A stretch of DNA of 64,000 nt from Candidatus Thiothrix sulfatifontis (GTDB taxonomy: Bacteria > Pseudomonadota > Gammaproteobacteria > Thiotrichales > Thiotrichaceae): positions 2,046,001 to 2,110,000 of the forward strand of contig CP094685.1 in the NCBI GenBank assembly GCA_022828425.1, written 5' to 3'. The notes under the pieces were generated by a model. It was not told the origin of the DNA, searched no databases, and saw only the letters and a program-made list of their open reading frames with translations. The first letter of the stretch is position 1; each line of letters opens with the position of its first letter. Both the position numbers and the translations under genes were made by a program. Shown in pieces: positions 33,644 through 43,556 of the stretch.

Positions 33644-33713
33644 CTTAAACCGCAGTCTTATTGCTGATTATCAGGGGTGTACAATGATGATGCTATGCTT
33701 GGGAAAGTGTACA
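33644..33713. promoter_or_regulatory. twin divergent control region, copy A (photolyase / DUF2805)
   Basis: Ordered motifs are CTTAAACCGCAGT (33644), TGATTATCAG (33665), TGTACA (33678), TGCTATGCT (33691) and TGTACA (33708). The same motifs occur at identical offsets in copy B at 35721-35790. TGCTATGCT is an extended -10 for the plus gene. Read on the minus strand, TGATTATCAG contains GATAAT, a -10-like box for the photolyase. The palindromic TGTACA lies between the two, as expected for a shared operator. Confidence 0.75.
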
Positions 33714-33724
33714 GGATATTTTTT

Positions 33725-33988
33725 ATGAAGTTAGACAGTAATGAGTTAAGCGAAGCGGATCTTAGCCGCATCATCGAAATGGCGTGGGAAGACCGTACCC
33801 CGTTTGAGGCCATTAATACGCTCTACGGTTTGAACGAAACGGCGGTCATTGATTTGATGCGCCAACAGATGCAGCCGTCCAGTTTTCGGATGTGGCGCAA
33901 ACGCATGTCCGGGCGTACCACCAAACATTTGGGCAAGCGCGGCTTTTTGGTCGGGCGCTTCGTTTGCCCCTCACAACGCACCCGTTAG
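33725..33988 (+). CDS. TIGR03643/DUF2805 family protein
   Basis: 87 residues. Helical N-terminal half SEADLSRIIEMAWEDRTPFEAI, then the family core ETAVIDLMRQQMQPSSFRMWRKRMSGRTTKH in part, giving a basic C-terminus. The layout suggests a helix-turn-helix-like fold, but no function is established. ATG 33725; in-frame upstream codons from 33677 lie in the control region. First gene of a two-gene unit. Confidence 0.88.
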   Translation: MKLDSNELSEADLSRIIEMAWEDRTPFEAINTLYGLNETAVIDLMRQQMQPSSFRMWRKRMSGRTTKHLGKRGFLVGRFVCPSQRTR

Positions 33989-33998
33989 GAATGAGATC

Positions 33999-34568
33999 GT
34001 GAAACAGAAAAATCCGAACCCGCAAGGCAAAGGGCTAGTGCCGGTATTGACGGCCTTGGGCAATGCCAGCAGCGGCGTGCGCATTGTGCCGAAACACTTG
34101 GAGCAAATGACGGCGGATTTGTTTACGTCGATGTTTGTACTGGAAAGTCGCTTCAGTTTCAAACCTGTGCGCGGGCGCAAGTATTGGCTATACCGTTACG
34201 GTGAACGGTTTCAGCTTTCGCCGGTATTTCCAGAGCAGTGGAGTGTGCCGACATTTGATCAAGTGATTGGATGTTGTGAGTTGCACGATGATTTGGCGTG
34301 GACGTTGGAATTGAGTGCAGAAATCGCGCAGGACGCGGCATTTCTTGCCTACATTCGCACGCGGCGAGCAACGTTGGAGCAGGCGTTGCAGGCGAGTCCG
34401 ACGCTGGAAGCGGCAATGCCGATTTATGTAACATCGTTGCCGTTTTATCAGCGCGTGTTTGCGTCGGCGTTGGCGAGTTCGTTGGGTAAGTCGATGCACT
34501 TGTCGGGCATTGCGCAATTGAGTTATCAGCAGGCGTTTAAGGCGTTGCCTGCGAGTTGTGATCAGTGA
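33999..34568 (+). CDS. conserved hypothetical protein (possibly DUF2452)
   Basis: 189 residues, cytosolic. The N-terminus NPNPQGKGLVPVLTAL and the central GRKYWLYRYGERFQLSPVFPEQW are distinctive. I associate them with DUF2452, without certainty. It follows the DUF2805 gene by 10 bases, and its last bases overlap the end of the converging DCC gene by 7. Confidence 0.75.
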   Translation: MKQKNPNPQGKGLVPVLTALGNASSGVRIVPKHLEQMTADLFTSMFVLESRFSFKPVRGRKYWLYRYGERFQLSPVFPEQWSVPTFDQVIGCCELHDDLAWTLELSAEIAQDAAFLAYIRTRRATLEQALQASPTLEAAMPIYVTSLPFYQRVFASALASSLGKSMHLSGIAQLSYQQAFKALPASCDQ

Positions 34569-34948
34569 CTGTTTTCACGCTGCAAACGCTTTTTGCCCGT
34601 GAGCGGTAAACGGTAATAGGCGAATAGTCGATACCCAGCCTCCATCACCGGAATCAAAAACGGCAAACGTTCAACAAAGCCCGCGATGCGGCGGTAGTAG
34701 GGGAGCTGTTTCCACACCTGAATGAAACCGCGCACGCCGGTTTGCATTTGTTGATCAGCCCCGATGACGTGAATGCGATCCATCGCTTGCTTGTAGGTAA
34801 TGCCCGCCGCTGCCAAGGCTTCGGGTTCTTGGGTGATGTCGACCCATTGGATATTGCCCGCTTTGTCGAGCTTTTTCATGCTGTTGATTTCGAGGTTGCA
34901 AATGGGGCATTCGCCGTCGTGGAAGCAAACTATTTTAGGGGTTGTCAT
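34562..34948 (-). CDS. thiol-disulfide oxidoreductase DCC family (DUF393) protein
   Basis: 128 residues. The motif FHDGECPICNLEIN near the N-terminus gives the family its name (DCC-type, CxxC). The C-terminal part has GVRGFIQVWKQLPYYRRIAG and amphipathic helices. The family is predicted to be thiol-redox active, with substrate unknown. The frame extends to 35053, but ATG 34948 begins at the conserved motif. It lies 11 bases after the SDR gene on the same strand, probably one unit. Confidence 0.88.
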   Translation of the reverse strand: MTTPKIVCFHDGECPICNLEINSMKKLDKAGNIQWVDITQEPEALAAAGITYKQAMDRIHVIGADQQMQTGVRGFIQVWKQLPYYRRIAGFVERLPFLIPVMEAGYRLFAYYRLPLTGKKRLQRENSH

Positions 34949-34959
34949 TGCGGGGTTCC

Positions 34960-35709
34960 TTAAGCTTTTACAAACGGACGCACGGCGGTAAAGCCACCAT
35001 CTACCGGCAAAATTTGCCCGGTAATCCAAGCAGCTTCTGCTGACAATAACCACGCTAACGCGTTTGCGCCATCGTCGCTTTGCCCATAACGCCCTAGTGG
35101 ATACTGCGCCGCGATATTTTTTTCGGCAGAGGCATTCACAAACAAGCCTTCGTTGGCAGGTGAACGCATCAGCCCCGGTGCAATCGCATTGATGCGGATG
35201 CCTTTGCCGGAATAAGTAGCAGCAACCGAGCGCACCAAACCTTCGATTGCGCCTTTGACCATTGCAATGACTTCATGGTTAGCAATTCCCATTTGCGCGG
35301 CAACTGAACTGACCAGCACAATATTGCCCGCTTGTTTGTGTTCCAGCAAAGTGCTGATGAAGGCTCGTACTGTGTAAAAAGTGCTATGTAAATTGGCATT
35401 CAGCGCCATTTGATAATCAGCATCGCGCGTGCGGTGAATCGGTGTAAGGAGGATGGAACCTGCCAAATGTGCTAAATTATTGGGAACGCGTCCGAGTTTT
35501 TCGGCACATTGCGCCAGCACTTCATCCGCCGCGCCGGAGCGCGATACATCGCTTTGAATGACGGTATGGTTGGCTTGCAAATCCAGATGGATATTCTCTG
35601 GGTGGCGTGATACCAAAATCAATTGGTGTCCTTGTGCGTGTAAATGCAACCCCAGTGCGGTTGCCATGCCGCCACTAGCGCCAGTGATGAGGGTGAGAGG
35701 TTGTGTCAT
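34960..35709 (-). CDS. atypical short-chain dehydrogenase (no catalytic Tyr)
   Basis: 249 residues with the classical SDR fold: TGASGGMA cofactor loop, NLAHLAGS (NNAG-like), VSSVAAQ with the catalytic Ser, and the PG motif INAIAPGLMRSP. The usual YxxxK reads IAMVK here, so the Lys is kept but the Tyr is replaced by Ile, with a His-Glu pair just upstream (NHEVIAMVKGAIEGL). The cofactor site looks intact, so it may bind NAD(P) but act differently. Divergent from the lipocalin gene across control region B. Confidence 0.88.
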   Translation of the reverse strand: MTQPLTLITGASGGMATALGLHLHAQGHQLILVSRHPENIHLDLQANHTVIQSDVSRSGAADEVLAQCAEKLGRVPNNLAHLAGSILLTPIHRTRDADYQMALNANLHSTFYTVRAFISTLLEHKQAGNIVLVSSVAAQMGIANHEVIAMVKGAIEGLVRSVAATYSGKGIRINAIAPGLMRSPANEGLFVNASAEKNIAAQYPLGRYGQSDDGANALAWLLSAEAAWITGQILPVDGGFTAVRPFVKA

Positions 35710-35720
35710 GGTGTTGCATC

Positions 35721-35790
35721 CTTAAACCGCAGTGCCAACATTGATTATCAGTAATGTACAACTTTGGTGCTATTATTGCCGTAATTTACA
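35721..35790. promoter_or_regulatory. twin divergent control region, copy B (SDR / lipocalin)
   Basis: CTTAAACCGCAGT (35721), TGATTATCAG (35742), TGTACA (35755), TGCTATTAT (35768) and TTTACA (35785). Offsets from the first motif are 21, 34, 47 and 64, identical to copy A at 33644. The DNA between the motifs is largely different. The plus-strand extended -10 TGCTATTAT is better than in copy A. Confidence 0.75.
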
Positions 35791-35802
35791 AGGGATTTTG
35801 TG

Positions 35803-36330
35803 ATGAAACTGTACAGAAAATTATTTCATGGCTGGGTGCTGGCTTTAACATTGTTGTTGTCGGGTTGCGTGGGGATTCCAGACGGCATCACGCCGGTGAC
35901 GGATTTTGATGTCGAGCGTTATTTGGGCAAGTGGTACGAGGTAGCGCGGTTGGATCATTCTTTCGAACGTGGCTTGGAACAAGTGTCGGCGGAATACAGC
36001 TTGCGCGATGATGGTGATATTCGTGTCATCAACCGGGGTTACAATACAGTTAAGCAGAAGCAAGAAGAGGCGGAAGGCCGTGCTAAATTCGTTGGTGCAA
36101 AAAACGTCGGGCAATTGAAAGTATCGTTCTTTGGCCCGTTCTACGGCGCTTACAATATTGTTGAACTTGACCCGAATTACCAATACGCGCTGATTACGGG
36201 TAATGATCGCGAGTATTTGTGGATTTTGTCGCGCACGCCGCAATTGGATGCGGCAGTGCAACAGCGCTTGGTGGATAAGGCGAAAAGCCTTGGTTTTGCT
36301 ACCGACAAGCTGATTTTTGTGAAACAGTGA
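35803..36330 (+). CDS. blc: outer-membrane lipocalin (Blc-like)
   Basis: 175 residues. Lipobox LLSGC in the first 25 residues, then the lipocalin signature DFDVERYLGKWYEVARLDHSF and the strand sequence SAEYSLRDDGDIRVINRGYN. It matches the Blc/VlpA type, outer-membrane lipoproteins that bind fatty acids or lysophospholipids, expressed under membrane stress. ATG 35803 preferred over the adjoining GTG at 35800. Followed by DUF3429, 23 bases downstream. Confidence 0.93.
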   Translation: MKLYRKLFHGWVLALTLLLSGCVGIPDGITPVTDFDVERYLGKWYEVARLDHSFERGLEQVSAEYSLRDDGDIRVINRGYNTVKQKQEEAEGRAKFVGAKNVGQLKVSFFGPFYGAYNIVELDPNYQYALITGNDREYLWILSRTPQLDAAVQQRLVDKAKSLGFATDKLIFVKQ

Positions 36331-36353
36331 TGCCAGCTAAGCAGGAGAATTTC

Positions 36354-36815
36354 ATGCAACCGAAACGTGCTTTGCCGAGAGTAATGTGGTGGTTAGGTTA
36401 TGGTGGCTTGCTGCCGTTTTTTGCCTTGACCGTGGCGTTATTGCTGGGAGTTAATGTGCCGCTGTTGGAAAGTGTGCGGCTGGATTGGTGGCTGGCGGCG
36501 TATGCGGGGCTTATTCTGAGTTTCTTGGGGGCGGTGCATTGGGGTGTGGCGTTGGGAATGCAAGATACGTTGAATGAGAGTGAACTCGGTCAGTTGTTGC
36601 TATTTAGCGTGGTACCGAGTGTGTTGGCGTGGTTGGCATTGTTGCTACCGATTCAATGGGCACTGTTTGTGCTGGCGGCGTTAATCGCCTTTTCTTATGT
36701 GGTTGATGCATTGCTATTATTTGAAAAGTTATCATCGAGTTATGGCAAAATGCGTTTGCATTTGACGGTAATCGTTGTTTTGTTATTGGTCGCTGCGGGC
36801 GTAGCGGTGCAATAA
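36354..36815 (+). CDS. DUF3429 inner-membrane protein
   Basis: 153 residues with about five membrane helices (WLGYGGLLPFFALTVALLLG; WLAAYAGLILSFLGAVHWGV; LLFSVVPSVLAWLALLLPI; and two more). The FLGAVHWG segment is typical of DUF3429. Function unknown. ATG 36354 follows GCAGGAG; an in-frame ATG at 36327 overlaps the lipocalin stop and has no good site. Confidence 0.85.
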   Translation: MQPKRALPRVMWWLGYGGLLPFFALTVALLLGVNVPLLESVRLDWWLAAYAGLILSFLGAVHWGVALGMQDTLNESELGQLLLFSVVPSVLAWLALLLPIQWALFVLAALIAFSYVVDALLLFEKLSSSYGKMRLHLTVIVVLLLVAAGVAVQ

Positions 36816-36827
36816 TTTGAAAAGCCG

Positions 36828-36856
36828 TTGACAACACCCGTAAGGGTCGTTATTAT
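36828..36856 (+). promoter_or_regulatory. sigma-70 promoter of tRNA-Met
   Basis: Consensus TTGACA (36828-36833), 17-base spacer, TATTAT (36851-36856), 11 bases before the tRNA. Confidence 0.85.
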
Positions 36857-36867
36857 TGCGGCCTCTT

Positions 36868-36944
36868 GGCTACATAGCTCAGTTGGTTAGAGCACATCAC
36901 TCATAATGATGGGGTCCCTAGTTCGAATCTAGGTGTAGCCACCA
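36868..36944 (+). tRNA. elongator tRNA-Met (anticodon CAT)
   Basis: 77 nt. Acceptor GGCTACA / TGTAGCC with encoded CCA; anticodon stem CATCA/TGATG encloses CTCATAA. The stem and D-arm match elongator Met tRNA rather than tRNA-Ile2. Confidence 0.92.
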
Positions 36945-36952
36945 AGAATTCC

Positions 36953-36982
36953 AAAAGCCACGTCACGCAACGTGGCTTTTTT
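36953..36982 (+). terminator. terminator after tRNA-Met
   Basis: AAAAGCCACG / CGTGGCTTTTTT with an eight-base loop, a standard rho-independent terminator. Confidence 0.9.
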
Positions 36983-37103
36983 ATGCCCGCCGCTTTTAGC
37001 CTGAAAAAATCAATACTCGCACACTTTTTGGGGTGTAATCCCCCATGCATTCGTATTATGATGCGAGTCTTTTCCTTCGCCCATGCGATTTACGGAGTGA
37101 ACT

Positions 37104-38804
37104 GTGGAACTGACCGGTGCCGAGATATTCGTCGAGTGTCTTAAGGAAGAAGGGGTTGATACCATCTTTGGTTATCCTGGTGGAGCTGTGTTGTTTTTGT
37201 ACGATGAATTGTACAAGCAACACGACAAAATCAACCACATTCTGGTAAGACACGAGCAAGGGGCTGTCCATGCAGCCGAAGGCTATGCCAAAGCAACTAA
37301 CAGACCCGGAGTGGCGCTGGTAACATCCGGCCCCGGGGCAACCAATGCTGTGACGGGCATTGCGGATGCGTACATGGATTCTGTGCCGATGGTGGTGTTC
37401 ACCGGGCAAGTGCCGCGCCATTTGATTGGCAACGATGCGTTTCAGGAAGTTGACATCGTGGGCATTACCCGCCCATGCGTCAAACACAACTTCTTGGTGA
37501 CGGACGTTAAAGAATTGGCAACGACCATTAAGAAAGCCTTTTATATTGCCAGCACGGGTCGCCCCGGCCCGGTATTGGTGGATATTCCTAAGGACATTAC
37601 CACGGCACGTTGTGAGTTCCATTACCCGAAAGAAATCACCATGCGTTCTTACAACCCCACGGTGAAAGGCAATAAGCGTCAAGTACGCCGTGCCATTGAC
37701 CTGATGTTGGAAGCGAAAAAGCCAGTACTGTATACCGGCGGTGGCGTGGTGTTGTCGGGTGCGGCGCATCAATTGACCGAGTTGACCCGTGAGTTGGGCT
37801 TTCCGATTACCAATACCCTGATGGGTTTGGGCGGCTTTCCGTCAATGGATAAGCAATTCATCGGTATGCTGGGGATGCACGGTACGTATGAAGCCAATAA
37901 CACCATGCACCATGCTGACTTGGTGATTGCGATTGGTGCACGTTTTGATGACCGTGTGACCGGCAATATCGAAAAATTCTGCCCTTATGCCAAGATTATC
38001 CACGTTGACATTGACCCCGCGTCGATTTCCAAAAATGTCAAAGTGGACGTGCCTATCGTTGGCGACGTTAAAAGCGTCATCATTGACATGCTGGAAGAAT
38101 ACCGTAGCCGTGCTGAGCGCCCCGATGCGGCGGCACTGGCTGATTGGTGGAAGCAAATTGCGGAATGGCGCGGTGCGGATTGCCTGAAATATAATCAGGA
38201 TATGAATGCCGCGATCAAAGCACAGTTTGTAGTGCAAAAGTTTTGGGAAGCGACCAATGGCGATGCTTACGTGTGTTCTGACGTGGGTCAGCACCAAATG
38301 TGGGCAGCGCAATACTACCGCTTCAGCCAGCCGAACCGTTGGATCAACTCCGGTGGTTTAGGCACGATGGGCTTTGGGTTGCCCGCCGCGATGGGTGTGC
38401 AAATGGCGTTTCCTGAGGAAACCGTTGGCTGTATTACCGGCGATGGCAGTATCCAGATGTGCATTCAGGAACTGGCGACTTGCTTGCAATATCACTTGCC
38501 AATCAAGATCATTTCGTTGAACAACGGCTACCTCGGCATGGTGCGTCAGTGGCAGGAATTCTTCTACCAGAAGCGTTACGCGATGTCTTATATGGAAGCG
38601 TTGCCCGATTTCGTGAAACTCGCGGAAGCCTACGGTCATGTCGGGATGCGCATTGAACAGGCAAGTGACGTGGAAGGTGCATTGAAAGAGGCGCTGGCGA
38701 TGAAAGACCGTTTGGTCTTCATGGATTTCATTACCGAGCGTGAAAACAATGTATTCCCGATGGTGCCTGCCGGTGCAGGCCAAAACGAAATGATTCTGGT
38801 ATAG
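37104..38804 (+). CDS. ilvI: acetolactate synthase large subunit
   Basis: 566 residues. ThDP-enzyme layout: GYPGGAVLFLYDEL with RHEQGAVHAAEGYA (catalytic Glu), SGPGATNAVTGIADAYMDSVP, the central FAD domain, and the ThDP motif GDGSIQMCIQEL...NNGYLG. Biosynthetic (anabolic) type because ilvH follows. Start is GTG 37104, preceded by GGAG. First step of valine, leucine and isoleucine synthesis; its product also feeds panB through ketoisovalerate. Confidence 0.96.
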   Translation: MELTGAEIFVECLKEEGVDTIFGYPGGAVLFLYDELYKQHDKINHILVRHEQGAVHAAEGYAKATNRPGVALVTSGPGATNAVTGIADAYMDSVPMVVFTGQVPRHLIGNDAFQEVDIVGITRPCVKHNFLVTDVKELATTIKKAFYIASTGRPGPVLVDIPKDITTARCEFHYPKEITMRSYNPTVKGNKRQVRRAIDLMLEAKKPVLYTGGGVVLSGAAHQLTELTRELGFPITNTLMGLGGFPSMDKQFIGMLGMHGTYEANNTMHHADLVIAIGARFDDRVTGNIEKFCPYAKIIHVDIDPASISKNVKVDVPIVGDVKSVIIDMLEEYRSRAERPDAAALADWWKQIAEWRGADCLKYNQDMNAAIKAQFVVQKFWEATNGDAYVCSDVGQHQMWAAQYYRFSQPNRWINSGGLGTMGFGLPAAMGVQMAFPEETVGCITGDGSIQMCIQELATCLQYHLPIKIISLNNGYLGMVRQWQEFFYQKRYAMSYMEALPDFVKLAEAYGHVGMRIEQASDVEGALKEALAMKDRLVFMDFITERENNVFPMVPAGAGQNEMILV

Positions 38805-38812
38805 GTGACAAA

Positions 38813-39307
38813 ATGCGGCATGTAATTTCCATTTTGATGGAGAATGAAGCGGGCGCGTTGTCGCGTGTTGCCGGATTATTCTCTGCGCGTGGCTACAATA
38901 TTGAATCCCTGACGGTCGCACCGACCGATGACGCCACTTTGTCGCGTTTGACCGTGGTGACGCGCGGCAGCGAAGAAATCGTGGAACAAATCATTAAGCA
39001 ACTCAATAAGTTGATTGATGTGGTGAAAGTCATGGATCTGGCGCAGTATGCGCACATTGAACGCGAGATAATGTTCGTCAAAGTCGCCGTGGATAAACAC
39101 GTGGCATGTGAAGCGGTCAAGCGCTTGTCGGATATTTTCCGGGGCAACATCATTGATGTCAGCGAAAAAACCTACACGATTGAGTTGACGGGCGACCGCA
39201 GTAAATTGGATGCGTTCGTGAATGCGTTGAAAGATTACCGCATTATTGAAGTGGTACGCTCCGGCGGCATGGGCATTGCTCGTGGCGAAGCGTCCCTACA
39301 CGTTTAA
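38813..39307 (+). CDS. ilvH: acetolactate synthase small (regulatory) subunit
   Basis: 164 residues. N-terminal ACT domain starts RHVISILMENEAGALSRVAGLFSARGYNIESLTVAPT and mediates valine feedback. The C-terminal ACT-like half is also complete. It follows ilvI by 8 bases. Confidence 0.96.
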   Translation: MRHVISILMENEAGALSRVAGLFSARGYNIESLTVAPTDDATLSRLTVVTRGSEEIVEQIIKQLNKLIDVVKVMDLAQYAHIEREIMFVKVAVDKHVACEAVKRLSDIFRGNIIDVSEKTYTIELTGDRSKLDAFVNALKDYRIIEVVRSGGMGIARGEASLHV

Positions 39308-39318
39308 TTGACTTATGA

Positions 39319-41115
<1,797 letters not shown>

Positions 41116-41138
<23 letters not shown>

Positions 41139-41655
41139 AATCCCCGTTTGGGGTGAGTAAGCCGTGTTGTATTAGCCAAGCACGGGCATCTTCGGCATCT
41201 TCTTGAAACCAGCGTTGTGCCGAGCCGAGCCGAAAAGTGTAGCCCCAAGCATCCATGTCTTGCCAGATGCGCTCACGCCCGAAACCGGCAATGTGATCGG
41301 CTAATAAGATTTGCAGGTAGCAAACGGCATCTTCTTCCGCGTATTCGCCGCCCGCGTCGGTGTGCAATACGGCGCGACGCGTTTCATCCATACAGATAAT
41401 GTGGCAGCTTTCGTGCAAAATGGAGTGCAGCGGTGTGTCTTGCCGCGCTAACACGGTCAAACCAATAATACCGGCTTCGTCTTCGTGCCAATAACTGCCG
41501 GGAATGGTCGCGTTATCGGCCACCAGATCCAGCCGTAAACCATAACGCGCTAATAATGCCGCGACGATTTTCATCCCGACATCGCTTAGCCGCAATACCT
41601 CTGCGGTGGACACGCTTGGAACGCTGCTCACAATTTCTTTAGAGCGGCCAGCCAT
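41116..41655 (-). CDS. putative zincin-like metalloprotein (HESCH)
   Basis: 179 residues, no signal peptide. It carries an HExxH-type motif, HESCH, within SILHESCHIICMDET, and an Glu/Asp-rich helix EEDAVCYLQILLADHI further on. That arrangement resembles small zinc peptidases of the ImmA/IrrE kind, though I cannot name the family. It begins 28 bases before the end of the tyrosine autokinase gene on the same strand, so it may be part of the exopolysaccharide unit. Confidence 0.72.
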
Positions 41656-43502
41656 TTGCTCAGCATGGTCGGTTTAACGCGCTGTTCTTCAGCTTGGTAA
41701 ACATAACCGCCGTAGTCATCACCGTAGCTGCTACTTAAATCAACGCGATTGAGCACCACGCCGACCAGCGGCGCTTGCTCACGGCGCAAACGGTTTAGCG
41801 CATTTTTCAGTATCACCATGCGGGTGTGTTCAGCACGCACGGCGATCAAGGTGGCGGAAGATTGCGAGGCAAGGATCAAAGCATCTGCTAACCCCAATAC
41901 AGGGGGGCCATCCACAATAATTTGGTCGAAATCGTATTTGGCACTGTCGAGCAAAGTACGCATGTGCGGCGAAGATAGCAATTCAGCGGGGTCATCTGGT
42001 AGGCTGCCCGCTGTCAACAAAAATAGGTTGGGAATGTCCGTGGCTTGAATCAGTTTACGCACGTCCAATATGCCTGACAGGTAATTGGACAGACCATTCT
42101 GCGCGTGGATGCCCAGCGTTTTGTGCAGTGAGGGGTTGCGTAAATCGGCATCTATCAGCAGGACACGATTTCCCGCTGAGGCGTAAGCACAAGCCAAATT
42201 GCTGGCGGTGGTGGTTTTGCCTTCATTAGGGCTGGCACTGGTAATGAAAATAATGGGGGTGTCATCACCTTGGTGCGTGAAACGCAAACTGGTACGCAGC
42301 GAGCGAAACGCTTCGGCAATGGCGGAACGTGGTTTGCTAACGGTGGCGGTTGCCAATTGACGGCTATTGGCGTCAGTGGTTTCTGCCATGGCACCCAAAA
42401 CGGGCAATTGGGTGGCGCGTTCTAGTTCGTTAATGTCTTTGATGGTGTCATCCAGAAATTCACGCATAAAGGCTGCCGATATGCCCAGTAATACCCCCAG
42501 TAAACCGCCAAACAGCAGGTTACTGGGTAAATTGGGTTTGAATTTTTTCAGCGGAACTTGTGCTGGGTCGACGAGGGCAATATTGTCAATAACAGCATTT
42601 TTAGCAGAACTGATTTCTATCAAGCTTTTCTGCTGTGTATTATAAAATGCCTGATGGTTATCAACTTCGCGTTGGAGTGAACGGTAAGCGCTGATAATTT
42701 CATCTCTTGTTTTGGCACTGGCTGCCGTTTCTGCGGGTGGTGGCAAAATGGGTGACGTGGATGCCGATTCTAAGTCCGCAGGAGACAGTTGATGCTCGCG
42801 AGCATAGGCTCTAAAGCGTTGCTCGGATGTTTCTAACTGTGCTTTGCTGTCTTCAACCGTTTTTTGCAACTGACGCGAAATCTCGGTAATCGTTTCCACG
42901 CGTCGCGCGGTACTCATGTTCTTAAATGTGCTGACCACGGCATTAGCGACGGCAGCAGCTTGAGCGGGGTCTGATGAGGTGTAACTGATGGCGACTAAGC
43001 GTGAGTTTTTAACCGGCTCCACGGTTAGATTATTCAACAGCAATTCTTCGCGTGCCGTTTGCTGGTTGCCAACATCAGGTGCGCTAAACCAAGCTTTGAT
43101 TTGACCAAGCATTGAGGTGCTGGCAAGCGTTGTTTCGAGTTTTAAGTCAGTGATTACCTGTGCCACTAAAGCACGGCTGCGAATCAGTTCAAATTGCGTT
43201 TGATAAAAATCGCGGGTATCACGAATGTCGCCAGAACCCAGAATATTGTCAAGGTTTACCACTTTGCTGGATTCGCGTTCGATTTGCAGCGTTGCAGTGG
43301 CGCGATACACGGGTTTACTCAACAGTGTAATCAGTAGCGCCAATAAAAGGGTGATGGCGGTGATCAATATAATCATACGTCTGCGCCGCCGCAAAGTACG
43401 CCCGAATTCACGTAAATCCAGCGTGTCTGGTTTTTTTAGAAAATCAGGGTTAGGTGCACTGCCAATACGCGGCTGACGGTTGCTGTAATAATCGTTTTGC
43501 AT
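41628..43502 (-). CDS. exopolysaccharide tyrosine autokinase / chain-length protein (Wzc-like)
   Basis: 624 residues. N-terminal Wzz domain flanked by two membrane helices (RMIILITAITLLLALLITLL; NLLFGGLLGVLLGISAA), with a long periplasmic coiled coil between. Cytosolic BY-kinase follows: Walker A SPNEGKTTTASNLA, Walker A' VLLIDADLRNPS and Walker B IIVDGPPVLGLADA. A C-terminal tyrosine cluster (SYGDDYGGYVYQ) is the autophosphorylation tail. It controls polymer length and export. ATG 43502 is preferred over the upstream codon at 43553. Confidence 0.93.
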   Translation of the reverse strand: MQNDYYSNRQPRIGSAPNPDFLKKPDTLDLREFGRTLRRRRRMIILITAITLLLALLITLLSKPVYRATATLQIERESSKVVNLDNILGSGDIRDTRDFYQTQFELIRSRALVAQVITDLKLETTLASTSMLGQIKAWFSAPDVGNQQTAREELLLNNLTVEPVKNSRLVAISYTSSDPAQAAAVANAVVSTFKNMSTARRVETITEISRQLQKTVEDSKAQLETSEQRFRAYAREHQLSPADLESASTSPILPPPAETAASAKTRDEIISAYRSLQREVDNHQAFYNTQQKSLIEISSAKNAVIDNIALVDPAQVPLKKFKPNLPSNLLFGGLLGVLLGISAAFMREFLDDTIKDINELERATQLPVLGAMAETTDANSRQLATATVSKPRSAIAEAFRSLRTSLRFTHQGDDTPIIFITSASPNEGKTTTASNLACAYASAGNRVLLIDADLRNPSLHKTLGIHAQNGLSNYLSGILDVRKLIQATDIPNLFLLTAGSLPDDPAELLSSPHMRTLLDSAKYDFDQIIVDGPPVLGLADALILASQSSATLIAVRAEHTRMVILKNALNRLRREQAPLVGVVLNRVDLSSSYGDDYGGYVYQAEEQRVKPTMLSKWLAALKKL

Positions 43503-43556
43503 GGTATGGGTGGTCTGTATGCCAAGTTGAAATATAGCGCCTGATTGTAGCAATTC

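Noticed and set aside
36983..37103. Attenuator with branched-chain leader peptide before ilvI
   Set aside because: No short ORF with a run of Leu, Val or Ile codons and no paired alternative hairpins were found.
37056..37772. 238-codon minus-strand ORF
   Set aside because: Shadow of ilvI on the opposite strand.
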